Origin: Branchiostoma floridae
Lineage: Eukaryota > Chordata > Leptocardii > Amphioxiformes > Branchiostomatidae
DNA: 34,996 nucleotides
NCBI RefSeq assembly: GCF_000003815.2
Contig: NW_023365891.1
Coordinates: 94,539 to 129,534, forward strand
Reading direction: 5' to 3'
Position 1 is the first letter of the stretch. Every line of letters begins with the position of its first letter. Both the position numbers and the translations under genes were made by a program. Below the pieces are notes generated by a model. The model was not told the DNA's origin. It made no database searches and was given only the letters and a program-made list of their open reading frames with translations. Below, piece by piece: positions 12,901-20,230 of the stretch.

Positions 12901-14193
12901 AACCATTGTTTATTTTGATTATATAGCACCAGCGAGCCATACCCAAACTGTGTGCTGAAATCATCAAGTGTCTACCCAAATGGACCAAGGAGAAGTGCAG
13001 CCCGAAGTGTCCCGTTTTGAGATGGACAGAGTACAAGGAGGCTGTGATGGAGATGATGGGGATCGACAGTCTGGCTGAAGAAGATTTTCTGAAGGCGTCT
13101 TCGCAGTATCTGAATCAACTTGGGGAGGTAAACTATCACAAAGATTGTAATTAGCCTTCGGTCAAGGATTTAAGATAAATACTATTAATGCAAATGCTTC
13201 ATGACTATGACATATTTTTAAAAGTGGTAGTACATATAGGTAATTCACCAATTCCCACGTACCCATTTTTCTTCCTCATTGTTCCAGATCTTGTTTGTCT
13301 CCTCAACTGATGAGCCCATTGTTGTCCTGGTACCCAACTGGCTCTGCACGGATGTCTTTGGTAAAGTCATGGCACCAGAGAGCTTCCAAATCCACCTGAG
13401 AAGAAGTGAGGGTATTGGCGTCGTAACAAAAGAAGAAATCCAAAAAGTGTTCAAAGATGTCACCACCGATGTCGATCTCCTGATCACCCTGCTGCAAGAG
13501 TTCCAGCTCTGCCACACCTTTGATGGACAGGAGTTCATCATCCCCGGGCTCCTGACACAGTCCATGCCTCCAGAGAAGTGGCAGCCGACCGCAGACCCCG
13601 CCAAGACCGTGTACTTCGGCAAGCAAGTCCAGTGTGCCGACACCACCGACATGTTCTCCTCCGGGTTCTTTCCCCGTGTGCAGACCCGCCTGATGAGGCA
13701 GCTGAAGAATCGGCCTCTGTTGTGGAGAGACGGAGCCAAGTGTTTCGACTGTAACGTGGAAAGTCTCATCAAGCTCTCTCCAGACGGCCGTGCGGTCAAC
13801 ATCTGTTTGCGGAGCGAGCAGGCCGACAAGCTGAGCTGCCGACAGATGCTCGAGCTGATAGAGAACATCCTGACCAACGAGCTCGACGAGTGTAGCCCAG
13901 GCACCACTACAGAGGAGAGGGTGCTCAGCGCTCGTGCACTGAGGGAACACAGAGAAGAAGTCTACTCCTACAGCATGGATCAGATCGACAAGGCCAAATC
14001 AGAGGACGGCATCGTCTATCACGACATCCTTGGCTTCTCAGAAGACGTCGATGACCTCCTGTATGGCGGAAGAGACGAAGAGGAGGAGGAGCAAGGAGCT
14101 GTTGGAAACACGGTCCCACAGTCGATCGTGTACGGGAACGTGTTTATCACAGCTGGTGATCATGCTCACATGACAAGGAAGTTTGTCCGATGA
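3795..14193 (+). CDS. Copy A: ankyrin-Roc-COR protein (DAPK1-like, no kinase), 12 exons
   Basis: The spliced model has exons 3795-3902, 8237-8335, 8662-8760, 9072-9170, 9498-9596, 9923-10021, 10704-10760, 11104-11235, 11961-12197, 12285-12378, 12556-12722, 12927-13127 and 13288-14193 (13 blocks if the start exon is counted). All junctions are GT-AG, and the total of 2397 bp keeps one frame to a TGA, giving 798 residues. The order is: ankyrin cap 1-36, five ankyrin repeats 37-201, half-repeat cap 202-220, Roc GTPase about 221-430 (P-loop GPQEAGKST 249-257, DFAGQ 305-309, SHAD 367-370), COR from about 431, acidic stretch DEEEEEQ near the end. By family, Roc-COR proteins bind GTP and dimerise through COR, and the ankyrins bind partners in the cytosol. 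The Roc and COR motifs look most like DAPK1, but the kinase and death domain are absent. Exons hidden in the intron 1 gap cannot be excluded, and the C-terminus looks altered relative to copy B. Confidence 0.85.
4024..4110. repeat. Perfect 43-bp tandem duplication
   Basis: The unit containing 'caattctagtataaatattt' occurs twice, at 4026 and 4069, without a mismatch, so it is recent. It lies inside a copy of the ankyrin-module intron. Confidence 0.9.
4245..4440. repeat. Degenerate ggac-rich short tandem repeat
   Basis: The strings ggacatccctc, ggacactcctc, ggacggtcctc, ggacgctcctc and ggacgtccctcc recur at roughly 25-45-bp spacing. It begins where an ankyrin exon would be expected after the intron module at 3903-4245. 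Confidence 0.6.
4942..5865. other. Assembly gap (924 N)
   Basis: There is an unbroken run of N in intron 1 of copy A, just upstream of the 53-bp repeat array. The gap may hide more of the array, or one or more ankyrin exons. Confidence 1.
5986..7620. mobile_element. Foldback-like element with 53-bp-repeat inverted arms
   Basis: The left arm, about 5986-6400, consists of units starting 'ccgctatctcgagctgcga' at 6061, 6114, 6167, 6220, 6273 and 6343, spaced 53 bp (one is 70 bp). The right arm, about 7100-7530, has the same units inverted, with 'agcggacagg' spaced 52-53 bp. The 17-bp-longer variant unit containing 'agttcaagccagtt' is the innermost full unit in both arms, so the arms are one array and its inverted copy. 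The inner edges (gtggtcctgtgtgg / ccacacaggaccac) and outer edges (aaaccttacattacgg / ccgttatgtaaggttt) also pair. The roughly 670-bp interior has no recognised gene. It sits in copy A intron 1. Confidence 0.8.
6401..7098. other. Interior of the foldback-like element
   Basis: The sequence between the inverted arms is non-repetitive. The longest open frames (6537-6776 on + and 6618-6908 on -, under 100 residues) show no family signature. The interior could be captured host DNA or remnants of a transposon gene. Nothing firmer can be said. Confidence 0.5.
7877..9922 (+). repeat. Tandem ankyrin exon-intron modules, about 410-425 bp each
   Basis: Exon starts are spaced 425, 410, 426 and 425 bp, and the introns are as alike as the exons. 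Introns 7877-8236, 8336-8661 and 9171-9497 share one type (cccattagccatgac, gaatccgcagattttcaaaa). Introns 8761-9071 and 9597-9922 share another (cttattaggccaaggcag, ccgatttacaaaacggct). The alternation marks a duplicated two-exon block of about 836 bp. Copy B has one such spacing of 448 bp. Confidence 0.88.
8040..8092. repeat. Short palindromic tandem duplication
   Basis: The sequence 'atcatatcacgaaagatcat' is repeated with 'atgatcatat' palindromes. It is present only in the first ankyrin intron of copy A. Confidence 0.7.
8237..10021 (+). CDS. Copy A ankyrin exon array (five 99-bp exons)
   Basis: There are five exons, 8237-8335, 8662-8760, 9072-9170, 9498-9596 and 9923-10021. Each is exactly 99 bp, phase 0 at both ends, and encodes exactly one 33-residue ankyrin repeat. 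All are preceded by the same acceptor string (tgttcactcag) and followed by GTAA or GTGA donors. The repeats read like DGRTALHMASRSGNTEAVKL and then LIQHRANVEAKDQ, with the TALH, VKLLI and N/DVE hallmarks. The first and fourth open with YG and SG instead of DG. Because each exon is symmetrical, any number can be added or removed without breaking the frame. The introns come in two alternating types, which shows that a two-exon block was duplicated. Confidence 0.92.
10291..10432. repeat. Inverted-repeat (MITE-like) segment in the capping-exon intron, copy A
   Basis: The ends are 'aattgtgattttagccgt' and 'cactaaaatcgcaattat', which are nearly reverse complements, with an internal 'gtcgctaaaatta'. 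Equivalent segments lie at about 26120-26270 and 26847-27000 in copy B, so it was inserted before the gene duplication. Confidence 0.6.
10704..10760 (+). CDS. Copy A capping exon (half ankyrin repeat)
   Basis: This 57-bp phase-0 exon encodes DGTKPLDYVRDQDRRRFLK, the first helix of an ankyrin repeat that closes the array. The acceptor is tacacag and the donor GTAAGA. The same exon occurs in copy B at 27273-27329, and a dead copy lies at 26571. Confidence 0.85.
10870..10905. repeat. (GAT)n-like microsatellite
   Basis: A short run of catgatgatgacgatgatga lies in the intron after the copy A capping exon. The intron of copy B has no such run. Confidence 0.8.
11104..11235 (+). CDS. Copy A Roc exon with the P-loop
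   Basis: This 132-bp phase-0 exon encodes a linker (NLATEVSYHKLMKQSGG) and the first strand and P-loop of the Roc domain, FKLCICGPQEAGKSTLK. The GxxxxGKST motif is intact, so nucleotide binding is expected. The acceptor is gatcatccag and the donor GTACGA. Confidence 0.9.
11350..11690. mobile_element. Host repeat carrying the hAT-like MITE
   Basis: With the MITE removed, 'gagtagccctagct' joins 'gtatttctcactacacag' and ends in an aaataaatcaaatcaa tail like that of a SINE. The whole block is missing from copy B. The family is not identified. Confidence 0.45.
11410..11638. mobile_element. Palindromic hAT-like MITE with perfect 82-bp arms
   Basis: The arms 11410-11491 and 11557-11638 are exact reverse complements over 82 bp, starting caggggtgcctaagc. 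The terminal CAGGGGTG resembles hAT transposon ends. The flanks carry a 5-bp direct repeat, tagct (11405-11409 and 11639-11643). It lies in the Roc intron of copy A and is absent from the shorter equivalent intron of copy B. The 65-bp spacer is itself partly palindromic. Confidence 0.85.
11961..12197 (+). CDS. Copy A Roc exon with switch regions
   Basis: This 237-bp exon carries the switch I area (GVNVGTTNIPSVGE) and the G3 motif VWDFAGQSEY, where the glutamine equivalent to Ras Q61 is kept. It ends in SIMDDTRTQERK. It is almost identical to the copy B exon, while the neighbouring introns differ strongly in length. Confidence 0.9.
12285..12378 (+). CDS. Copy A Roc exon with the G4 motif
   Basis: This 94-bp exon encodes VHWWLCFIKSCNRK and then KPNVILVASHADQTDA. 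SHAD takes the place of the NKxD guanine-specificity motif, as is common in Roc domains of the DAPK type. It ends in phase 1 after the first base of a glycine codon. Confidence 0.88.
12556..12722 (+). CDS. Copy A Roc C-terminal exon
   Basis: This 167-bp exon completes the split glycine codon and encodes the last Roc strand and helix, including DEVFLLDCRKTRKTDMRRL and LTRLKAQLLT. The DCRKT segment is the likely G5 region. The acceptor is attgctag and the donor GTGAGT. Confidence 0.88.
12927..13127 (+). CDS. Copy A Roc-COR linker / COR start exon
   Basis: This 201-bp exon encodes HQRAIPKLCAEIIKCLPKW, then RWTEYKEAVMEMMGIDSLAE and LNQLGE. The pattern of a long helix followed by a hydrophobic L-x-LGE turn is typical of the start of a COR domain. 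It is three codons longer than the copy B exon. Confidence 0.85.
13288..14193 (+). CDS. Copy A terminal exon: COR domain and tail
   Basis: This 906-bp exon starts after 'gttccag' and encodes the COR core (EPIVVLVPNWLCTDVFGKVM, then LLITLLQEFQLCHTFDGQEF and IIPGLLTQ). An amphipathic C-terminal part with an acidic DEEEEEQ run follows. It ends at TGA 14191-14193 inside the first unit of a 39-bp repeat. Relative to copy B the last residues diverge after GNVFITAGD. A tail related to that of copy B lies downstream at about 14560-14673 but is not reached by this frame. Confidence 0.88.
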   Translation: MLFVSSTDEPIVVLVPNWLCTDVFGKVMAPESFQIHLRRSEGIGVVTKEEIQKVFKDVTTDVDLLITLLQEFQLCHTFDGQEFIIPGLLTQSMPPEKWQPTADPAKTVYFGKQVQCADTTDMFSSGFFPRVQTRLMRQLKNRPLLWRDGAKCFDCNVESLIKLSPDGRAVNICLRSEQADKLSCRQMLELIENILTNELDECSPGTTTEERVLSARALREHREEVYSYSMDQIDKAKSEDGIVYHDILGFSEDVDDLLYGGRDEEEEEQGAVGNTVPQSIVYGNVFITAGDHAHMTRKFVR

Positions 14194-14400
14194 CCCGGGA
14201 CAGCTTCAGTTGGAAGGAAGTTTGTCCGATGACCCGGGACAGCTACAGTTGGAAGAGAATGAACCTGCTGACCTGGGACAGCTACAGTCTGAAGAGAATG
14301 TACCTGCTGACCTGGGACAGCTTCAGTTGGAGTAAAATGGGTCTTATGACATGGGACAGCTACAGTTAGAGTAAAATGAGTCTAACATTATGATGACCTG
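14175..14400 (+). repeat. 39-bp minisatellite at the 3' end of copy A
   Basis: Units start with GACCCGGGACAGCT or GACCTGGGACAGCT at 14192, 14231, 14270, 14309 and 14348, spaced exactly 39 bp. They decay further downstream to about 14500. In its own frame each unit encodes 13 residues (DLGQLQSEENVPA), but that frame is +1 to the copy A reading frame. The copy A stop falls in a partial first unit. The repeat frame itself stops at TAA 14333-14335. Confidence 0.9.
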
Positions 14401-14559
14401 GGTCCTGTGACAGCTGTAGTTAAATGCCATGGCCTAACTTCAGTTTGAAGTAAATGTACCTGATAATCTGCGACAGGTACAGTGCGGTATAGTAAGATTT
14501 TTTTCCAGTACTTTCAACATACAACATGCCTGATGACTTTGAAAAGCAATAGACACATC

Positions 14560-14673
14560 GTTGTCAACGTTGTTTGTGGTGCTGTAATGAACTTGTACCA
14601 AGGTGCAATCACACAAATGAAGCTAGAGGATAATGTATCTGAGAATAGGTCAGATGAGCTTCCCGTGGAATGA
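14560..14673 (+). pseudogene. Stranded C-terminal tail of copy A
   Basis: An open stretch reads VVNVVCGAVMNLYQGAI and then KLEDNVSENRSDELPVE before a TGA. It parallels the C-terminus of copy B (VVNVYHGAVGAIG, then LQLEDNVSETSSDRLALE). It probably was the end of the copy A protein before the 39-bp repeat and frameshift intervened. An unrecognised splice joining it to the COR exon is the alternative. Confidence 0.6.
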
Positions 14674-16060
14674 TTCATTTTGGCAGCTGACGGCCAGATT
14701 TCACCATGCATACTTCATGTACAGCAAAATGCACTTCAATTAGGAAATGTATACTGCTAGTCAGCTAAACGAAAGGCTGCACCATTTGTGACAGTTGTAA
14801 ATTACCAATCGCAGTACATTTGAGGGCTATACATGTTCCATCAGCAGAGCAACATCTGACATTAATTCATTCCCTTAACTGCTCTTAAATTAGCGCCTTC
14901 ACATGATAAATGGGGTCTCTTTAGACATATTTATGATTCAAGATTTGTAGACAGTAGATAATCTCTAAGAGTGTGATGATGAGAATCGGAACATTGTAGA
15001 ACGGAATCCCTTTTTAATGTCACTCCAAATTGAAGGTCTGATGAATTTAAGACAAAGAAAATGCATGCTTTGCAAGAAAATGTAACAGTTCTGACGAGGT
15101 ACCAGTTTGCCGTTTGCACTAATTACACGCTTTTTAAGATCAATATAACAGCAACAATGTGCAAACGGCCAAAGCTTTGTCAAAATGATATTGTGTGTAT
15201 CCGTACAGTTTGCTTTAAGCATTTGTAACTACTCCACAATGAGGAATTAAAACACCTGCATCACATATAATGCATTGTTCTTTATTGCATATTGCTAAAA
15301 ATATCATGAATGTGGTTCAAAACATTACTTATGAATGATGTCGGAAACTCCATATTAATGTTGCATTCGGCAAAATATCTTATGAATGTAGCTGTAAAGC
15401 TTGTTATTTGCTTAATTGAATCTAATATATTACCTTAAATAATACTGAGCATTTCAGACTTTTTTCATATCTCTATAACCCTGTAAACTGATTTTGGTTG
15501 ATACAAGTTTTAAAAAAAATGGCACAGATCATATCACTTCGGGAAATAGCTGGAAAGCTAGAAGAATCATATCTTTTTTGCGTCGAATATAGACAAAATG
15601 TACCAGACCTTGAAGTTAATATTGTTACATTAGTACAGAATCAAACTTTGCATCTAAATGGATGGAGTGATTTTTAAATGTCGCCGAGTTTATTTCTCTG
15701 TCAGCCTGAATGTAAAATTAACACAATTGAACTCAGTGTTATCGTTATCGTAAAATTCATTAACTTGCCCCTTTTTACTTATAGTTATTCTTGTGAATTA
15801 CAAAAACCTAATTTGTACTTAGGGCAGTCTTGTCCCTAAAAGTTTGCAATTAAGCTATAAATCATTCTAAAAAAGTTGCAAAGTGAGTTGCAAAAATATC
15901 GTCAAATGGATACTATTGCCCTAGAATATGGATATTTTCTTCAATTTCTTAGAATTTCCTTTTCGTAAAACGTTTCGATTTTGTCCAAAACGTACTCCTT
16001 ACATATCATGTATCTTATGTATCTTATATCTTATGTTCCGTGCAAGTAATGATTCCACCA
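14674..16060. other. 3' flank of copy A, homologous to copy B and to an orphan copy
   Basis: No gene was seen. Blocks such as cagcaacaatgtgc, gtcaaaatgata and gaattaaaacacc recur in order at 31740-31925 and 34600-34730. This is probably 3' UTR plus downstream sequence. Confidence 0.65.
15246..15251 (+). other. Possible polyadenylation signal, copy A
   Basis: ATTAAA lies in a block (gaattaaaacacc) that is conserved in all three copies of the 3' flank, about 1 kb after the stop. Confidence 0.4.
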
Positions 16061-16264
16061 GGTGGACCGCTCTAGTCTTTCCTTCCGTTTATTGATTCCA
16101 TATGATTTTTTTTAGAAAAAAAGGAAAGAAATAATTTGTTAAATGAGGCGCAACTATTGTGATTTCCTGACCGTTTTGACCATGACCTGTGTTAGATTTT
16201 CAGCTGGTCTTAGGCTGCTCTACATTTCAAGCTTCAGCTTCAGACGTTACAAGCCAATCATATC

Positions 16265-16655
16265 AAAGTTAGGTCATGTGGCGTAGCGGCAATGTGTTTG
16301 GCCCGTAACCCAGTGGCCCTGGGTTCAAATCCGTTGACGAACTTTGAGCCCTTGAAAAAGGCAGTCTACACAACTTTTTTCACTCTATTTTAAATGAGTA
16401 CATAGCTTCTGTTAGGGAAGTCCTTCAGATATGACATTAAATGGATGTCCCGTGTTACAGAAGAGCTACACCTCAAGCACATGAAAGATAAAAGAAACCG
16501 CCACACTTATCAAAAAGTGAAGGGGACCTTCCAGGTGTGAGCTAAACAATTAGATCTATCCAGATATGCAGCTTGCACTCTTTAGACTGACAGACCTGGT
16601 ACCGCTAGTTACGCTGGAAGCGGGTTTTCCTGGTATACAATACAACAACAAACAA
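16265..16655 (+). mobile_element. tRNA-derived SINE
   Basis: The 5' end carries RNA polymerase III promoter boxes: A box around 16277-16289 (gtggcgtagcgg) and B box at 16321-16332 (gggttcaaatcc). A non-tRNA body and a tail rich in acaacaacaaac near 16650 follow. It resembles amphioxus tRNA-derived SINEs as I remember them. The long body rules out a plain tRNA gene. Confidence 0.75.
16277..16335 (+). promoter_or_regulatory. Internal Pol III promoter of the SINE (A and B boxes)
   Basis: The A box is tggcgtagcgg and the B box ggttcaaatcc, spaced about 35 bp apart, which is usual for tRNA-type promoters. Confidence 0.65.
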
Positions 16656-17820
16656 TGATATATTCATGGAATATCTTGTACCAGGAACAAAAGTTATCAC
16701 TATCTTCGAACATCTCAAGGCGTAAATACCGTCCCAGTCAATTTCGATTGATGAAAGCTAAAGGCTATACTATGTAAAGCCATCTTTGTGCGTCATTTTT
16801 ATGGTCTAAGCTTGGACCTGATGGCGAAGACCTCGGATGTGAACTCTGACCCGTCGCCCTCGTTAACGACGTCGCTGGTTACTTATAAACTAAAAAAGCA
16901 GAACAATACGAGACCGCCATTTTTGGTAAGGTACGTGCGAGTGACTGGAGGTTTGAGATCATCATGTTTTCCTTCGGGTAGACGAAAGAACAGATACAGG
17001 TACAGGTGAGTCTATTATTAGAGATGCATGCGGCTGTTAGGATAGATTTGAATGTACTCAGTGCAACATTGAAACAAATACAGCCACTTATTATGTTGTT
17101 TTCAACCACTAGCAAACCAACAACTGTGCAGGCGCAAAGGTCATATACTAGATATCGTAGTCAATACGTTTCACAAAAGCTGTAAATAGTGTGCTCCAAT
17201 GTACTCGAATACCCATTGCGTTTGTCAAGGCTCAGTCACATGCATCATTCTATAGGTTCACAACAGCAAATTGAGTGTTGTGTAAACATGACTTTCATGT
17301 GAGGGAAGGTGTTATATGGCCACCCTTATCGACAATCTGTTCCGTCATAGTACTAATTGACAATCATAGTACAAATGTAGTGTGGTAGTAAGACAAATAT
17401 GTATGGACCTTTCGTGACAAGGTTGAAAATACTGCCATGACAACTTATGAGTAAAGGTGATCGAAGCCTTTCCGGCCAGGAAGCCTCGCTTATGCACCTT
17501 ACATGTTTACAATGCCTTGCTCCGTAGCTCTCCAATCAAATGCTCAGTTGAAACTCGGACTAATCAAAGTACACGTCGCGCTAACTGTATCCGGTCGCGT
17601 ACTAGTATAACATGCACTGCAGTTATTTTATATATTACAAACCAACGCTGGGTCGCACCAATCAAGGCACGAAAAACGGTATTTAAGCGTGCTGAAACCA
17701 TGCGTAATGTTGACGTATTTTCCTTCTTTACGGATCTATACACCACTTATACGAATACGTAAATATTGCCTTTAAGTGTTATTTCCGTAGGTCCGTGTTA
17801 GTCCTTATTTTCCGGTTTTC
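16656..17820. other. Intergenic, no gene seen
   Basis: Short open frames show no recognisable protein. A piece at about 17576-17670 (aactgtatccggtcgcg, ttacaaaccaacgctgggtc) repeats fragments found at about 1930-1970 and 3208-3240, so it is a dispersed repeat. Confidence 0.5.
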
Positions 17821-17827
17821 CAGTTGT

Positions 17828-18180
17828 CTTTCAGCAGCTTAAAGATGTCGTAAATGATTATCAAAACGCCCTTAAGACATGATTAAAGTTCACGTTTATT
17901 TGATCTAAAACCTATCTACGTCTCATATACGTGTGCATTAAGAGGATTATAACGTGTGTTTAGGTGCCTTTTCAGCAGCTTAAAGTTGCCATAAATACTT
18001 ATTAAAACACCCTTAAGACATTTTTAAAGTTCACGTTTATTTGATGTAAACCCTATTTAAGCCCCATATACGTGTGCATTAAGAGGATTCTAATGTGTCT
18101 ATATTTTTTCTTTTAGCAGCTAAAAGTTCCCTTTCTACGTCTCATATACGTGTGCATAAGGTGATTATCAGGTGTGGATA
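17828..18180. repeat. Tandem repeat of about 143 bp, 2.5 units
   Basis: Units begin ttcagcagcttaaag and contain 'catatacgtgtgcattaag', which recurs at about 17923, 18066 and 18143. The third unit is shortened. Confidence 0.8.
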
Positions 18181-18423
18181 AGCGCCATTAAAGCAGAATA
18201 AAGTTAAGCATAAGCACGTTTTAAAGCAAGAAAATACAATTGATGAAACATTGAAATTTTATTGAATTACGAGAAGATATTACACGGAAAATTAAAAAAA
18301 AAAACTACAGCCTACTAGGTCTTTGTGGCCTTTTATTCTGATGCAGTCGGCAGTTTAAACAATCACAACGGCTGTGCAATTCCGTGCAGTATCCAAGATC
18401 ACAGTCCCGTTTCCAGTGTCGGG

Positions 18424-18720
18424 CTAAGCGTCTCGACGTAAGTTAAAAAGAGCACACAGTTTCATCTCGCCACCACAGGAATAAGAATCCGGTAAGATAT
18501 AGAGTATACGTAGTGGCTGATGTGACTCGTGTTGTTGGATGCTCTTGGATTCTGTTGACGCGAAATGCATGTTCAGCTTGCAGTCTCGCCTTCTATTAAT
18601 CCGGATGGTACAAGGGCCATGATTTCCCAGTCTGTGTCGATTTCCAACAACATCAACTTGTACAGAATGATAGCCACCTCTTATCGTTGCGTCAAATTCC
18701 GTCACCGGGGGTCCTAGGCG
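18424..18720 (-). other. Unidentified open frame on the minus strand
   Basis: A 93-residue frame reads VTEFDATIRGGYHSVQVDVV and later RDCKLNMHFAST. The composition looks coding-like and the frame opens a little further upstream, but I recognise no family and see no clear exon partners. It could be a fragment of a gene or transposon, or chance. Confidence 0.2.
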
Positions 18721-18845
18721 GTAAAAGCAACAGTGTCACGGCCACAACTTGCGGGTAAGAACAGGTCCAAACTCTCTTCAATACTTCTTTTCTAAAGAAC
18801 GCCTGGAAGATAACCGCTTCTTGTTGTATGGTCGGTAGATTTGAA

Positions 18846-18862
18846 CCCCCCCCCCCCCCCCC
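18846..18862. repeat. Poly-C tract (17)
   Basis: There are 17 consecutive C residues on the + strand. The length may be unreliable in the assembly. Confidence 0.9.
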
Positions 18863-19174
18863 TCTTTTCTACCATTGGATACATCCTATCACATGACACA
18901 GTTCAGCCACAGACGGATCCGGAGGCGCGCCCCAATGCTGAATACGTATTAACGCTGAATAAATTTACATCTAGCTTGCCCACGCATATCAGATTATGAT
19001 AACCAAAACAAACACGAGCAACACGAGAAGACACTGCCTGTGTGCCCGGACTGTTTACTGTTCTTTCTCGACGCTTGCTTGTAGATAAACAAATAAAAAT
19101 AATTCGTACACCTACTTGGAGTAAGACCTGCTTGCCGTTTAATAGTAAGAAAAACACAAAACGCTGTATCTACA

Positions 19175-19294
19175 CTCCAAGCAGAGGTTGAATCGCGCAG
19201 ATATCGTAGTAGTCGGAAAAAATATACGGACGCTTGTGTAATTTTCCTGACTACTACAGTACCTATATCTGCGCGATTCAACCACTACTTGGAG
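19175..19294. mobile_element. 120-bp palindromic MITE
   Basis: The arms ctccaagcagaggttgaatc... and ...gattcaaccactacttggag are inverted copies over about 46 bp. The flanks hold similar direct repeats (acgctgtatctac / acgctatatctac), possibly an imperfect target duplication. Confidence 0.65.
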
Positions 19295-19454
19295 AGTACG
19301 CTATATCTACTACATCCTTATTTTTAAATCATAAGTTAAGTCGCTGCTGTATTAATAGTATCAGTCGGGATTTCTACCGGCTCTTAGCTCGAGGGTCAAA
19401 TTGCCACAAAGAAAACAGGCGGCCTGAGTTAGACCCTGGAATTTCAGAACATAT

Positions 19455-20230
19455 ATGCATAAACTGCGCTTCAAACATGCCATATGTTCAGCAGAAAAAG
19501 GCAACGTTTCATAAATCATTTGAGACGGTATAAGTCAATATATAAAACGGGGGTGGTGTTCGCTTAAACTACGTGTCTCAAAGATTAGATATGCCCTATG
19601 TTCAACAGAAATACGCATCATTTTATATTGGCGTCTTGGCAACATATAAGATAAACGGGGGAGATATCTCTTAGTTCGCTTAAACTGCGCGGATTCAAAG
19701 ATTAAACATGTCGTATGTTTTACAAAAATACGCAACATTTCATATACGTCTTGGCAAAATATAAGCTAAGCGGGGGAGGTCTCCCCTTGTTTGCTTAAAC
19801 TGCGCGGATTCAAAAAATAAACATGTCGTATGTTCAACAGAAATACGCAATATTTCATATATGTTTTGGCAACATATAAGCTTAACGAGGGAGGTCTCCC
19901 CGTGTTCGCTTAAACTGCACAGTATCAAAGATTAAAAATGCCTTATGTTTTACAGAAATACGCAACATTTCATATACGTCTTGATAACATATAAGCTAAA
20001 CGGGGGAGGTCTCGAGCTCCCCCTCTTCGCTTAAACTGCGCGGATTTAAAGATTAAACACGGCGTATCATCGCCGTATGTTTAATAGAAATACGCAGCAT
20101 TTCATATTCGTTTTGGCAACATATAAGTTAAACGGGGGATGTCCCCCCTTCTTTGCTTAAACCGCGGTTCGAAATACATTATACATGTCGTATATTTAAC
20201 AGCAAAACGCAACATTTCATATGACGTATA
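19455..20230. repeat. Satellite-like array, about 115-124-bp units
   Basis: About seven units contain 'cttaaactgcgcggat', 'cgcaacatttcatat', 'cttggcaacatataagct' and 'aacgggggaggt'. Unit starts fall near 19564, 19678, 19793, 19908, 20030 and 20154. The array resumes after the LINE at about 21580. Confidence 0.85.

Noticed and set aside
13245-13950. Open frames of 215-220 residues on the minus strand opposite the copy A COR exon
   Set aside because: They are antisense shadows of the GC-rich COR exon; the + strand carries the conserved protein, and the same shadows appear opposite copy B at 30194-31157.
16277-16350. A functional tRNA gene
   Set aside because: The A and B boxes are present, but the sequence runs on into a SINE body and no complete cloverleaf is evident.
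17353-17762. Short frames of 60-101 residues on both strands
   Set aside because: They overlap dispersed repeat fragments and show no domain features.
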